From the NCBI RefSeq assembly GCF_001704155.1, contig NZ_CP016294.1, positions 2,105,501 through 2,169,500 on the forward strand: a stretch of DNA of 64,000 bases, written 5' to 3'. The DNA is from Stenotrophomonas rhizophila (GTDB lineage: Bacteria; Pseudomonadota; Gammaproteobacteria; Xanthomonadales; Xanthomonadaceae). The translations under genes were made by a program, and so were the position numbers. Positions 45,026-55,907 of this stretch are shown here, piece by piece; position 1 is the stretch's first letter; each line of letters starts with the position of its first letter. The notes beneath the pieces are model-generated. The model had not been told where the DNA came from. It made no database searches and worked only from the letters and a program-made list of their open reading frames with translations.

Positions 45026-46152
45026 GGGGACTCGATGGCTTTGAAGGGGGTGTGCTCGGCCAGCAGCTGCGCATAGCGCTGCACTTCCTCGCGCTCCTGC
45101 GCGCACCAGCCTGCAAGGGCGGCGGCGAACGCGGGCTCGGCCAGCCAGTGCCGGCTGCGCACCGGGTGTGGCAGGAAGCCGCGCGCCAGCTTGTGCTCAC
45201 CCTGCGCGCCGGGCTCGAAACGGGTGAGCCCTTCGCGCAGGCAGTACTCGATACCCTGGTAGTAGCAGGTTTCAAAGTGCAGGCCGGGCAGGGTGGCGCC
45301 GCCCCAGTAGCGCCCGTACAGGGTGTCGCCACCGCGCAGGCACAGCGCGCCGGCGATCGGCTGGCCCTCCAGCATGGCCAGGAAGATCACCAGCTGACGC
45401 GGCATCGCCGTGGCCAGGTGCTGCAGGAAAGGCAGGGTCAGTGCCGGCGAATTGCCGTACTCACTGAAGGTCTGCAGGTAGAAGTCGTGCATGGCCTGCA
45501 GGTCGGCGTCGGTGGCTTCATCGCCGTGCACGATCCGGTAGCTCACCCCGGTGCGGGCCAGCTTGGCGCGCTCCTGGCGGATGTTCTTGCGGTGCTTGTG
45601 ATCCATCGCCGCCAGGAAGCTGCTGAAGTCGGTCCAGTTGCCCGGGTTGTGCCACTGGAACTGGATGTCCTCGCGCAGCAGCCAGTCCGGCCCGAACGCG
45701 GCGTCGTCTTCAGCCAGGTGGAAGTTCACGTGCGCCGACGACCAGCCCATGCGGGCGACTTCGGCGCGCAGGGTCTCCACCAGCGTGCGAGCGGTTTCCG
45801 CATCCTTCGCCAGCAGGCGCGGCCCGCTCACCGGCGAATACGGTACTGCGCCCAGCCACTTCGGGAAGTACGCCAGCCCGTGGCGGGCATAGGCATTGGC
45901 CCAGGCGTGATCGAACACGAACTCGCCATGCGAGTTGTCCTTCAGGTAGCCCGGTACCGCCCCGATCAGCTGGCCGCTCTCCCACAGGGTGAAGTGGCGT
46001 GGCCGCCAGCCCCATTCCGCACGCAGGCAGCCGTGTTCCTCCAGCCCCTGCAGGAACGCATGACTGACGAACGGGTTGCGGCCGTCGTGCAGCGCATCCC
46101 AGTCGGCGGCGGGCAGGTCGGTGAGGCGATGAAGGAAGCGTATATCGGGCAT
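45022..46152 (-). CDS. FemAB-like / GNAT-type N-acyltransferase
   Basis: The 376-residue cytoplasmic protein matches the COG3146/DUF482 type of double-GNAT proteins related to FemAB peptidyltransferases. Visible features are NPFVSHAFLQGLEEHGC, KHRKNIRQERAKLARTGV (the basic substrate-loop region) and the second-fold GRYWGGATLPGLHFETCYYQ and ALCLRGGDTLYG. Substrate is unknown; some relatives were linked to peptidoglycan or to an uncharacterised N-acyl transfer. It precedes aat with a four-base overlap, so both are translated from one message. Confidence 0.8.
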   Translation of the reverse strand: MPDIRFLHRLTDLPAADWDALHDGRNPFVSHAFLQGLEEHGCLRAEWGWRPRHFTLWESGQLIGAVPGYLKDNSHGEFVFDHAWANAYARHGLAYFPKWLGAVPYSPVSGPRLLAKDAETARTLVETLRAEVARMGWSSAHVNFHLAEDDAAFGPDWLLREDIQFQWHNPGNWTDFSSFLAAMDHKHRKNIRQERAKLARTGVSYRIVHGDEATDADLQAMHDFYLQTFSEYGNSPALTLPFLQHLATAMPRQLVIFLAMLEGQPIAGALCLRGGDTLYGRYWGGATLPGLHFETCYYQGIEYCLREGLTRFEPGAQGEHKLARGFLPHPVRSRHWLAEPAFAAALAGWCAQEREEVQRYAQLLAEHTPFKAIESP

Positions 46153-46349
46153 GGCTGAAGGATAGGGCAGGCCGATGGAAAACGGGGTGTTTTAGGTAGC
46201 GTTGATCGGCTTGCGGTAACCGATAAGAAAGTCGTTCAGTAAACGCCGGGAAGCGTGCGTTGGCGCGCGTTCGTGCGGCCATGAAGGGAGGAGATTTCAA
46301 GTCGCGCCGAACTGTTGGCGCGAATCTCAGTCGACTCAGGAGCTTCGTC

Positions 46350-47891
46350 GTGATCAAGTGCAGTGGCCTCAACCGTCTCTTCTCCGCTTCAATGCTTGCC
46401 GTCGGCGCGTGTTGCGGCTTCGCCCCGACCCCGCTTCATGCAATTGAGGTCTTGGCGCCAGAAAGCAATATGGAGCTGGATATGCTCCTCACGCGTGCAG
46501 CCAGCGATCTGGTGGGGCGTATAGAGCTGCTTGAGGGGCAGGCGAGAAGCAGGCATGTCAGTGCGTCGGTGGATCTTTCGCAAAAGGTCATCACCGTGAA
46601 CCTGGATCGCGGTTTCATCCCGCAGGACTACGGCCCTGCATTTGAAGATCAACGCAGCATCATCAACAACGCGCTGTTGTCAGTCACAGATCGATTCCTG
46701 CATGTTTCGCAGGTCAATTACCTTTACGGTGGATTCGACGTCTACCACTATTTTCCAGAGGTCAAGGAGGAGGATGATGCGGCTCGAAAGGCCGGGGAGC
46801 GCATCCGCCGTGAAAAGCAGGAACGAGAGCGATCGGGGCAGGTCGCGGGGTCTGGCGTGGCATTCGTGGCGGCAGGGCATGGATACTACTTCGACCACAA
46901 GGACCGAGCATGGAAGACGCAACGAGACCCCCATAACGGCGTGATGGAGGGCATGCTGACGCCCACCTATGCCGCTGAGCTGAAAAGCTTCATCGAACTT
47001 CGCTCTCAGATGCCTGTGATCCGGCCTCGCGTCCAAGATGGGACGGGGACTCACCCGGAGAGTGGGCAGGAGTGGTGGCGGATGGCTGCGCGCTATTCGG
47101 TCGCGGCGCAGTACCCGGGCAATCCTGAGATATGGAATACCCATGAAGGGAGTGCTGCAAGTGATCGCGAGTACAAAGAGGACATCAACACTCGACCACT
47201 GCTTGCCAATCATCTGGGTGCAGAATTCGCCATCCACCTGCACAGCAATGCAGATGATCACGGTACGGCAAGGGGTGCCCGTGTCATCGTCCAGCCCGGG
47301 CGCCCCTCAGATGCAGCGCTGGGAGCGAGCGTTCTATGTGCAATGAAAGAACTGATTCAAAGTACGCCCGGCTACGAGTCGTTCGTCGTAGCGCCTGCGC
47401 CTCATTCCGAGGATAAGGGCGAAAACCGTCTGGCCACCATGCCCTCCATCATCGTCGAGACGGCGTTCCATACGCATCCGGAAGATGCGGCGGCACTATT
47501 GGACCCGGTGTTCCGTGCGGCTTCGATGAAGGGGGTTGAGAAGGGCCACCGTCTGTTCCGTGATGGCAAGGACTGTACGCCGCTGGCCCTGTCAAAGATT
47601 GATCGCGTTACTGTTCCTGCGAATGGGGCGGCAGAGACCAGCGTTCGTTTCGACGGCCATCCACAGTTCCCGGTAACCCTCAGCTTCACGCCTGTCTACT
47701 GCACCCAGCCGGGCGCCTGCAGGGCGGAAGTGAAGACGGTTACGGAGGCGTCTGCCTCACCCATCAAGGTGCAGATGTCCTGCGAAGGGAGCGGCTACGG
47801 CATGGTCAACTGGAGCACGGTCATGCGCGATGCCGACGGCGTCAGTTCCGGCCCCGTCGAGCACTGGATGACATGCGAGAGCAGCAGTTGA
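46350..47891 (+). CDS. Secreted N-acetylmuramoyl-L-alanine amidase-like protein with GerMN-like N-terminal domain
   Basis: The GTG at 46350 has AGGAG seven bases upstream; it gives 513 residues with a signal peptide ending TPLHA. Residues about 35-140 (VDLSQKVITVNLDRGFIPQD, NNALLSVTDRF) resemble a GerMN-type fold. The next part resembles Amidase_3: zinc ligands His177 in FVAAGHGYYF and His296/298 in FAIHLHSNAD, and catalytic Glu370 in IIVETAFHTHPED. A C-terminal part of about 100 residues with four cysteines is unassigned. It should cleave peptidoglycan stem peptides in the periplasm or outside the cell. Base composition is visibly less GC-rich than its neighbours, suggesting acquisition. Confidence 0.75.
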   Translation: MIKCSGLNRLFSASMLAVGACCGFAPTPLHAIEVLAPESNMELDMLLTRAASDLVGRIELLEGQARSRHVSASVDLSQKVITVNLDRGFIPQDYGPAFEDQRSIINNALLSVTDRFLHVSQVNYLYGGFDVYHYFPEVKEEDDAARKAGERIRREKQERERSGQVAGSGVAFVAAGHGYYFDHKDRAWKTQRDPHNGVMEGMLTPTYAAELKSFIELRSQMPVIRPRVQDGTGTHPESGQEWWRMAARYSVAAQYPGNPEIWNTHEGSAASDREYKEDINTRPLLANHLGAEFAIHLHSNADDHGTARGARVIVQPGRPSDAALGASVLCAMKELIQSTPGYESFVVAPAPHSEDKGENRLATMPSIIVETAFHTHPEDAAALLDPVFRAASMKGVEKGHRLFRDGKDCTPLALSKIDRVTVPANGAAETSVRFDGHPQFPVTLSFTPVYCTQPGACRAEVKTVTEASASPIKVQMSCEGSGYGMVNWSTVMRDADGVSSGPVEHWMTCESSS

Positions 47892-47957
47892 TCTGGCAGC
47901 TCCATTGACATGCAGAAGGTCGGCGAGGTGCGCCGGCTTTCGCAGAACAAGTGTGAC

Positions 47958-48116
47958 TCAGTCTTGGGCGCGGGCAATGTCCGCTAGCGCCTTGGTGATG
48001 AACGCAGGGTCGCCGTCACTCTCAAGGATGCAGGCATCTAGATAGGCCGCCATTTCTTCGGGGGTGCGTAGATGATCTGCTACGTCGAACGCTTGTGTAT
48101 CGATCTTCTCTGTCAC
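47958..48116 (-). pseudogene. Truncated HigA-type (addiction module) antitoxin fragment
   Basis: A 52-codon frame starts at GTG 48116 with GGAG about ten bases upstream. It reads TEKIDTQAFDVADHLRTPEE and continues MAAYLDACILESDGDPAFI to KALADIARAQD, then stops. This is the N-terminal half of chromosomal HigA-like antitoxins, which normally continue for about 45 residues with a helix-turn-helix. No HTH coding is found after the stop in any frame, and no toxin gene lies beside it. The partner and the DNA-binding half appear deleted. It may still be expressed as a short peptide. It is bounded by the amidase gene and the trxB terminator. Confidence 0.7.
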
Positions 48117-48223
48117 AGTTGTCTGGCTCCGAGGTGCTTGTCGATGCGCCGATGCTTCACCTGTACAGCGTAGTCTTAAGGTCGTCTGGCGAGCATTGCA
48201 AACAGTTGTGTATGACCAGAAAC

Positions 48224-48256
48224 GAAGAAGGCCGGCGCTGGGCGCCGGCCTTCTTC
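48224..48256 (-). terminator. Terminator of trxB
   Basis: A 15-bp perfect stem (GAAGAAGGCCGGCGC and its complement) with a 3-base loop lies 22 bases after the trxB stop. Confidence 0.92.
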
Positions 48257-48277
48257 GGGTGCTTCAGGTGCCGCTGA

Positions 48278-49342
<1,065 letters not shown>

Positions 49343-49446
49343 TCAAGGCGAGCGGTGGAACGGCGCAACCCAGCCGGTGGTGGTTGGCGTGCCGTCAGTC
49401 GTTTATTATCAAGCACTAACAGTGCATTCCCAAGGTCTGGTCTAAG

Positions 49447-51813
49447 GTGGCGAAACAGGTCCCGGAACGATCCAAGTCTCCCGACGGCAAAGCGGCGTCG
49501 CGCCGTGCTGCGGCTGCGGCGCCGGTCGAAAATCCCCGTCGGCAGCGCCTGTGGCGCGACCTCGGCCTGATCGCGATCGCCCCGGCGTTGCTGTATCTGG
49601 TCGCCAGCCTGTTCACCTATTCGGCGAGCGACCCGGGCTGGTCGCATACCGGCAGCGTGGTGGCGCCCATCCACAACATGGGCGGCCGGGTCGGCGCCTG
49701 GGTGGCCGATGTGCTGCTGCAGCTGTTCGGTTACATGGCGTTCCTGCTGCCGATCGTGCTGGGCGCGCTGGCGTGGTTCGCCATGTTCGGGCTCAAGCGT
49801 GAGAGCAAGGGCGAACACGACCTGGACCCGGCGCTGCGGCTGGTCGGCCTGGTCGGCTTCCTGATTGCCGGCACCGGCTTCCTGCACCTGCGGCTGTTCA
49901 GTGGCGATGTGGGCCATGCCGGCGGCATCCTCGGCCGGCTGGTCGGCAATTCGCTCAGTGCCGGCTTCGGCGCGCTAGGGGCGAACCTGTTCGTGCTGGT
50001 GCTGCTGCTGGCCTCGATCACCCTGGCCACCGGCATTTCGTGGTTCGTGGTGATGGAGAAGATCGGCCGCGCGGTGCTGGCGCTGCCGCCGCTGCTCAGC
50101 AAGAAGAAGGAACAGGCCACCGAGTGGCAGCAGACCCGCGCCATGCGCGAAGAACGCCAGGAAGTGCGCAAGGTGGACGCCGAGGTGCGCGCCAAGCGCG
50201 AGCCGGTCAAGATCGAGCCGCGTCCGGAACCGGTGCTGGAAAAGAGCGACCGCGCCAAGCGCGAAACCCAGATTCCGATGTTCCGCGGCGTCAATGGCGA
50301 TGGCTCGGACCTGCCGCCGCTGGCACTGCTGGATGATCCCAAGCCGCAGCCCAAGGGTTACGACGAGGAGACGCTGGAAACGCTGTCGCGCCAGATCGAG
50401 TTCAAGCTCAAGGACTTCCGCATCGACGCGCAGGTGGTCGGCGCGTATCCGGGTCCGGTGATTACCCGCTTCGAGATCGAGCCGGCACCGGGCATCAAGG
50501 TCAGCCAGATCAGCTCGCTGGACAAGGACATCGCCCGCGGCCTGTCGGTCAAGTCGGTGCGCGTGGTGGATGTGATTCCGGGCAAGTCGGTGGTGGGTCT
50601 TGAGATCCCCAATGTCACCCGCGAAATGATCTACCTGTCCGAACTGCTGCGCTCCAAGGAGTACGACAAGTCGGCCAGCCCGCTGACCCTGGCCTTGGGC
50701 AAGGACATTGCCGGCCGTCCGACCGTGGCCGACCTGGCGCGCATGCCGCACCTGCTGGTGGCCGGTACCACCGGCTCGGGCAAGTCGGTGGCGGTCAACG
50801 CCATGGTGCTGAGCCTGCTGTACAAGGCCTCGCCCAAAGACCTGCGGATGTTGATGATCGACCCGAAGATGCTCGAACTGAGTGTCTACCAGGGCATTCC
50901 GCACCTGCTGGCGCCGGTGGTCACCGACATGAAGGAAGCCGCCAACGGCCTGCGCTGGTGCGTGGCCGAAATGGAACGGCGCTACAAGCTGATGAGCGCG
51001 GTGGGCGTGCGCAACCTGGCCGGCTTCAACAAGAAGGTCAAGGACGCCGAAGACGCCGGCCAGCCGTTGATGGACCCGCTGTTCAAGCCGAACCCGGAGC
51101 TGGGCGAAGCCCCGCGCCCGCTGGAAACGCTGCCGTTCATCGTCATCTTCATCGACGAATTCGCCGACATGATGATGATTGTCGGCAAGAAGGTCGAAGA
51201 GCTGATCGCACGCCTGGCACAGAAGGCGCGTGCGGCCGGCATCCACCTGATCCTGGCCACCCAGCGTCCGTCGGTGGATGTGATCACTGGCCTGATCAAG
51301 GCCAACATCCCGACCCGCATCGGCTTCCAGGTCAGCTCCAAGATCGATTCGCGCACCATCCTGGACCAGTCCGGCGCCGAAACGCTGCTGGGCCACGGCG
51401 ACATGCTGTACCTGCCGCCCGGCACCGCATTGCCTGACCGTGTGCACGGAGCCTTCGTTTCCGACGAGGAAGTTCACCGCGTGGTCGAACACCTCAAGGC
51501 CAGCGGCCCGGCCGACTACATCAGCGGCGTGCTGGACGAAGTGCAGATGATGGGCGATGGCGTGGTGGTGGGTGCCGGTGGCCTGCCCGAGTCCAGCGGG
51601 GCGGCAGGGGATGAATCGGATCCGCTGTACGACGAAGCAGTGCGGATCGTGACCGAAACCCGACGCGCCTCGATTTCCGGCGTGCAGCGCCGGCTGAAGA
51701 TCGGCTACAACCGCGCCGCGCGCCTGATCGAAGCCATGGAGATGGCCGGCGTGGTCAGCCCACCCGAACACAACGGCGACCGCAGCGTGCTCGCGCCGCC
51801 CCCGCCGAAATAA
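49447..51813 (+). CDS. ftsK: DNA translocase FtsK
   Basis: FtsK anchors at the septum and pumps DNA toward dif for chromosome dimer resolution. The 788-residue protein has four or five N-terminal transmembrane segments (about 38-60, 85-115, 133-150, 175-212) and a short linker (220-300), much shorter than in E. coli. The motor domain has Walker A GTTGSGKS (440-447) and Walker [12 protein letters not shown], and the C-terminal winged-helix gamma domain reads [20 protein letters not shown]. The start is GTG. A transglutaminase-like gene and lolA follow. Confidence 0.95.
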   Translation: MAKQVPERSKSPDGKAASRRAAAAAPVENPRRQRLWRDLGLIAIAPALLYLVASLFTYSASDPGWSHTGSVVAPIHNMGGRVGAWVADVLLQLFGYMAFLLPIVLGALAWFAMFGLKRESKGEHDLDPALRLVGLVGFLIAGTGFLHLRLFSGDVGHAGGILGRLVGNSLSAGFGALGANLFVLVLLLASITLATGISWFVVMEKIGRAVLALPPLLSKKKEQATEWQQTRAMREERQEVRKVDAEVRAKREPVKIEPRPEPVLEKSDRAKRETQIPMFRGVNGDGSDLPPLALLDDPKPQPKGYDEETLETLSRQIEFKLKDFRIDAQVVGAYPGPVITRFEIEPAPGIKVSQISSLDKDIARGLSVKSVRVVDVIPGKSVVGLEIPNVTREMIYLSELLRSKEYDKSASPLTLALGKDIAGRPTVADLARMPHLLVAGTTGSGKSVAVNAMVLSLLYKASPKDLRMLMIDPKMLELSVYQGIPHLLAPVVTDMKEAANGLRWCVAEMERRYKLMSAVGVRNLAGFNKKVKDAEDAGQPLMDPLFKPNPELGEAPRPLETLPFIVIFIDEFADMMMIVGKKVEELIARLAQKARAAGIHLILATQRPSVDVITGLIKANIPTRIGFQVSSKIDSRTILDQSGAETLLGHGDMLYLPPGTALPDRVHGAFVSDEEVHRVVEHLKASGPADYISGVLDEVQMMGDGVVVGAGGLPESSGAAGDESDPLYDEAVRIVTETRRASISGVQRRLKIGYNRAARLIEAMEMAGVVSPPEHNGDRSVLAPPPPK

Positions 51814-51826
51814 CGCCGGAACCGCA

Positions 51827-53791
51827 ATGATCCGCATGACATGGATGACCGCGTGCGCGCTGGCGTTGGCGCCGCTGCTGGTGTCGGCCCAGGCGGTCGC
51901 CCCGGCCCAGGTTCCGGCGCCTGCGATGGCGCCGGCGCCGGCCCCGCCGGCCGCCACCAGCGACACCCAGGCCAGCAACAACTTCAGCTTCGTCAGCTAC
52001 CGCGCCGATTACGTGGTGCGCCCTGACGCCGGGAACGTGCAGACCGAGTCCTACGACATCCTGCTCAAGACCAAGGCGGCGGTGGAGCAGTTCAGCCAGG
52101 TGCGGCTGAGCTACAGCGAGAAGATGGAAACGCTGGAGGTGCTGTCGGCCTACACCCTGACCGCCGACGGCCAGCGCCGTGACGTGCCGGCCGACCGCAT
52201 CTACACCCAGGAGAGCTACTCCAGCGCCGCGGCGGCCATGTACGCCGACCGCAAGGTGCGGGTGGTGGTGTTCCCCAACCTGGCACCGGGCACCCGGGTG
52301 GTCTACCAGACCCGCCGCAGCCAGACCCAGCCGTACTTCCCGGGCTACTTCAGCCTGTGGGAAACCTTCAGCGGGTTCTCCCAGTACGACGATGCGCAGG
52401 TCACCCTGAGCGCGCCGGCCTCCCTGCCGATGTACGTGCAGCAGCGGGGCGTGCAGGGCAGCCAGAAACCCGTCATCCGGAACGGGCAGGCGACCTGGTC
52501 CTGGCGCTACCGCCGCCCGGACCCGATGCCGGTGCAGATCTGGACCGCAGCGCCGTGGGAGTTCAGCCCGACCATCATGGCCAGCACGTACCGCGACTGG
52601 GCGCAGGTGGCTCAGGCCTACCAGCTCAAGGGCGGCGAGGCGGCACGGGTGACCCCGGGGATCCAGGCGCTGGCCGACGAGGTCACCCGCGGCATCGTGG
52701 ACCGCCGTGAACAGGCTGCCGCGCTGTACCGCTGGGTGTCGCAGAACATCCGCTACGTGGCGGTGTACCTGGGCAACGGCGGGCTGGAGCCGAACCCGGC
52801 GCAGAGCATCCTCGACAACCACTACGGCGACTGCAAGGACCACGTGGTGATCCTGGAGGCGTTGCTGGCCGCGCGCGGCATCGACAGCACCCCGGTGCTG
52901 ATTGGTGCTGGCGGCGGCCCGACCCTGCCGGACATTCCCCTGCTGGGCCGCTTCAACCACGCCATCACCTATATTCCCGAGTTCGACCTGTACCTGGATT
53001 CCACCAGCGCGTATGCGCGCTTTGGCCAGCTGCCCGACGGCGACCTCGGTGCGCCGGTGCTGCACACGCGCCAGGCCAGGGTGGCGCGCACCCCGGCCAA
53101 CGATGCCGCGCGCAACGGCAGCGGTTTCGAGGTCACCTTCCGCTTCGACCCTGACGGCAACCTGCAGGGCCAGACCGTGCCCCAGACCCGCGAAGTGGGC
53201 GAGATCGGCATGCGCGGCGCGTTCGCCCGCCTCAACGCGCAGAACCGGGCGCGGGTGGAGGAATCGATCATGGCCTCGTCCGGCTTCGACGGCAGCGGCA
53301 CGCTGACCCTGCTGGGCGACCCGCAGGACCTGACCCGGCCGTTCAACTACCGCTACGATTTCCACGCCCGTGATTACGTCGATTTCGGCGTGGTCGGGGG
53401 CATGGTGCTGCCGGACCCGCCCGGTGGCGAGTCGTTCCGTGACATCTACACCACCACGTCGGCGCCGGACAACGCCACCCCGTTCTACTGCAACGACACC
53501 CTGCGCCAGGAAACCTACCGGCTGGAGTTCCCGGCCCGGGTGCCGATCGTGGCGATGCCGCGCAACCAGCAGTTCCGTAATGCCGCCGGGGAGTACGCGC
53601 TTGAGTGGAGCCGCGAAGGGCAGGCCATCGTCGCCCGCCACCGCCTGCACCAGAACGCGGTACGCGGCGCGGATGCGCTGTGCCAGCCGGGCGACTATGC
53701 TGCGTTCCGCGAGCTGTACCAGCAGGTGCGGCGCGGCTTCCGCGGGCAGGTGGTCTACGGCGACCTGCGCACGGTGCAATCCGTCCCCTGA
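51827..53791 (+). CDS. Secreted DUF3857/transglutaminase-like protein
   Basis: The 654-residue precursor has a signal peptide ending VSAQA, then an Ala/Pro-rich stretch. A DUF3857 region follows (about 60-250), and a transglutaminase-like domain (about 275-380) has the catalytic Cys in NHYGDCKDH, His in RFNHAIT and Asp in LYLDST, all present. Proteins of this type are periplasmic or outer-membrane-associated; the substrate is unknown. It begins 13 bases after ftsK and is followed by lolA 64 bases later. Confidence 0.85.
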   Translation: MIRMTWMTACALALAPLLVSAQAVAPAQVPAPAMAPAPAPPAATSDTQASNNFSFVSYRADYVVRPDAGNVQTESYDILLKTKAAVEQFSQVRLSYSEKMETLEVLSAYTLTADGQRRDVPADRIYTQESYSSAAAAMYADRKVRVVVFPNLAPGTRVVYQTRRSQTQPYFPGYFSLWETFSGFSQYDDAQVTLSAPASLPMYVQQRGVQGSQKPVIRNGQATWSWRYRRPDPMPVQIWTAAPWEFSPTIMASTYRDWAQVAQAYQLKGGEAARVTPGIQALADEVTRGIVDRREQAAALYRWVSQNIRYVAVYLGNGGLEPNPAQSILDNHYGDCKDHVVILEALLAARGIDSTPVLIGAGGGPTLPDIPLLGRFNHAITYIPEFDLYLDSTSAYARFGQLPDGDLGAPVLHTRQARVARTPANDAARNGSGFEVTFRFDPDGNLQGQTVPQTREVGEIGMRGAFARLNAQNRARVEESIMASSGFDGSGTLTLLGDPQDLTRPFNYRYDFHARDYVDFGVVGGMVLPDPPGGESFRDIYTTTSAPDNATPFYCNDTLRQETYRLEFPARVPIVAMPRNQQFRNAAGEYALEWSREGQAIVARHRLHQNAVRGADALCQPGDYAAFRELYQQVRRGFRGQVVYGDLRTVQSVP

Positions 53792-53855
53792 CCCCCCATT
53801 CAGGATGACCTCGGCACACTGCCGGCCATCCTTACCACCTTCATTGGATACCCGT

Positions 53856-54494
53856 ATGCAGAGCACTTTCCGCCGCTGTCTTGTCGCCGCCACGCTGGTC
53901 TGCGCCAGTGTCGGGTCGGTGTCTGCCTGGGCCGGCGCCCGCGATGAGCTGACCACGTTCACCAAGGGCCTGAAGGGCCTGGACGGCAAGTTCGAGCAGA
54001 AGGTGTTCGACAGCAAGGGCAAGGTGAAGGAAACCACCAGTGGCAGCGTGGCGTTGTCGGTGCCGAACCAGTTCCGCTGGGAGTACAAGGTGCCGCACGA
54101 GCAGCTGATCATTGCCGACGGCAGGAATGTGTGGGTGTACGAGCCGGACCTGCAGCAGGCGACCAAGCGGGTGCAGGGCGCCGAGGAACAGAACAGCCCG
54201 TTGATCGCGCTGATCACCCCGGCGCTGCTGGAAAAGCAGTACGACGTCAGCGAAGAGGCCGCGCCGCGCGATGGCCTGCAGTGGCTGTCGCTGACCCCGA
54301 AGCGTGAAACCGAAACGTCGTTCCAGTACGCCGCGCTGGGCTTCAACGCACAGGGCCTGGCCCGCATGGAAGTGACCGATGCGGTGAACCAGCGCACGGT
54401 GATCTCGTTCAAGGACTGGAAGCGGAACCCGACGTTCCCGAAAACCACCTTCACGTTCACGCCGCCTAAGGGCACCGACGTCATCGGCAACTGA
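53856..54494 (+). CDS. lolA: Outer-membrane lipoprotein carrier LolA
   Basis: LolA carries lipoproteins across the periplasm from LolCDE to LolB. From the ATG at 53856 it has 212 residues with a signal peptide ending VSAWA. The LolA core includes LKGLDGKFEQKVFDSKGKVK, the family signature RFRWEYKxP as NQFRWEYKVP, and VWVYEPDLQQATKR. The longer frame upstream lies inside the transglutaminase-like gene. ftsK-lolA-rarA is a common gammaproteobacterial order. Confidence 0.95.
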   Translation: MQSTFRRCLVAATLVCASVGSVSAWAGARDELTTFTKGLKGLDGKFEQKVFDSKGKVKETTSGSVALSVPNQFRWEYKVPHEQLIIADGRNVWVYEPDLQQATKRVQGAEEQNSPLIALITPALLEKQYDVSEEAAPRDGLQWLSLTPKRETETSFQYAALGFNAQGLARMEVTDAVNQRTVISFKDWKRNPTFPKTTFTFTPPKGTDVIGN

Positions 54495-54545
54495 GCGTAG
54501 CCGGGCAGGGCCCGGCGCTGCGTCATTCGGTCATACAATAGTGGC

Positions 54546-55907
54546 GTGGCCAGAAACCGAACGACATTCAATGAACCCGATCTGCTGACGGTGGATCGGG
54601 ACAGCATGCGCCCGCTTGCCGAGCGCATGCGCCCGCAGACCCTCGATGAGATGGTGGGGCAGAAACGCCTGCTCGCCCCGGGTAGCGCGCTGCGCCGGGC
54701 AGTCGAGTCCGGGCATGTGCACTCGATGATCCTGTGGGGGCCGCCAGGCTGCGGCAAGACCACGTTGTCCCTGCTGCTGGCGCACTACGCCGACGCCGAA
54801 TTCCGTGCCATCTCCGCCGTGCTTTCGGGCCTGCCCGAGGTCCGGGTGGTGCTGGCCGAAGCGGCCCAGCGCTTCGCCGAAGGCCGCCGCACGGTGCTGT
54901 TCGTGGACGAAGTGCACCGCTTCAACAAGGCCCAGCAGGATGCGTTCCTGCCGCATATCGAGCGCGGCACCATCGTGTTCGTCGGGGCCACCACGGAAAA
55001 TCCTTCGTTCGAGCTCAATTCAGCGCTGCTGTCGCGCTGCCGCGTGCACGTGCTGGAAGCGGTGTCGTCGGCCGACATCGTCGAGGCGCTGGAGCGGGCG
55101 CTGCAGGACAAGGAACGCGGGCTCGGCGCCGAGGCGCTGCAGGTCACGCCCGAAGCGCTGCTGGAGATCGCGACCGCCGCCGACGGCGATGTGCGGCGCG
55201 GTCTGACCCTGCTGGAGATCGCCGCGGAACTGGCGGGCGGTGAAGGCGGGCGGATCAGTCCGGAGATGCTGGTGCAGGTGCTGGCCGACCGCACCCGCCG
55301 CTTCGACAAGGGGGGCGAGCAGTTCTACGACCAGATCTCGGCCCTGCACAAGTCGGTGCGCAGCTCCAATCCGGATGCGGCGCTGTACTGGCTGACGCGC
55401 ATGCTCGATGGCGGCTGCGATCCCTCCTACCTGGCCCGGCGCCTGACCCGCATGGCGATCGAGGACATCGGCCTGGCCGATCCACGCGCGCAGTCGATGG
55501 CGTTGGAAGCCTGGGACATCTACGAACGGCTGGGCAGCCCCGAGGGCGAGCTGGCCTTCGCCCAGCTGGTGCTGTACCTGGCCAGCACCGCCAAATCCAA
55601 CGCCGGCTATGCCGCCTTCAACCTGGCCAAGCAGGAAGTGCGCGAGACCGGCACCCAGGAGGTGCCGCTGCACCTGCGCAACGCGCCGACCAAACTGATG
55701 AAGGAACTGGGTTACGGCAAGACCTACCAGTACGACCATGATGCCGAAGGTGGCATCGCGCTGGACCAGACCGGCTTCCCGGATGCGATGGGCGAGCGGG
55801 TGTATTACCAGCCGGTGGCGCGCGGACTGGAAATCAAGCTGAAGGAAAAGCTCGACCGCCTGCGTGCCGAGCGCGAGCAGGCGCGGGCGCGCAAAGGGAG
55901 CGACTGA
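54546..55907 (+). CDS. rarA: Replication-associated recombination ATPase RarA
   Basis: RarA (MgsA) is an AAA+ ATPase related to clamp loaders that acts at stalled forks. The 453-residue protein has Walker A GPPGCGKTT, Walker B VLFVDEVHRFNKAQQD, sensor TTENPSFELNSALLSR, and the C-terminal tetramerisation region with PDAALYWLTRMLDGG. The GTG start has no strong ribosome binding site; an in-frame ATG near codon 21 would lose conserved sequence. The stop overlaps the crcB start by one base. Confidence 0.94.
   Translation: MARNRTTFNEPDLLTVDRDSMRPLAERMRPQTLDEMVGQKRLLAPGSALRRAVESGHVHSMILWGPPGCGKTTLSLLLAHYADAEFRAISAVLSGLPEVRVVLAEAAQRFAEGRRTVLFVDEVHRFNKAQQDAFLPHIERGTIVFVGATTENPSFELNSALLSRCRVHVLEAVSSADIVEALERALQDKERGLGAEALQVTPEALLEIATAADGDVRRGLTLLEIAAELAGGEGGRISPEMLVQVLADRTRRFDKGGEQFYDQISALHKSVRSSNPDAALYWLTRMLDGGCDPSYLARRLTRMAIEDIGLADPRAQSMALEAWDIYERLGSPEGELAFAQLVLYLASTAKSNAGYAAFNLAKQEVRETGTQEVPLHLRNAPTKLMKELGYGKTYQYDHDAEGGIALDQTGFPDAMGERVYYQPVARGLEIKLKEKLDRLRAEREQARARKGSD

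Noticed and set aside
48117-48223. HigB toxin remnant upstream of the antitoxin fragment
   Set aside because: Translations of all frames show no RelE/HigB-like sequence.
51755-54763. Minus-strand open frame of 1002 codons opposite the transglutaminase-like and lolA genes
   Set aside because: Covers three well-supported plus-strand genes; composition typical of antisense frames.
55800-55907. Possible fluoride riboswitch ahead of crcB
   Set aside because: The crcB start overlaps the rarA stop and the upstream sequence is coding.
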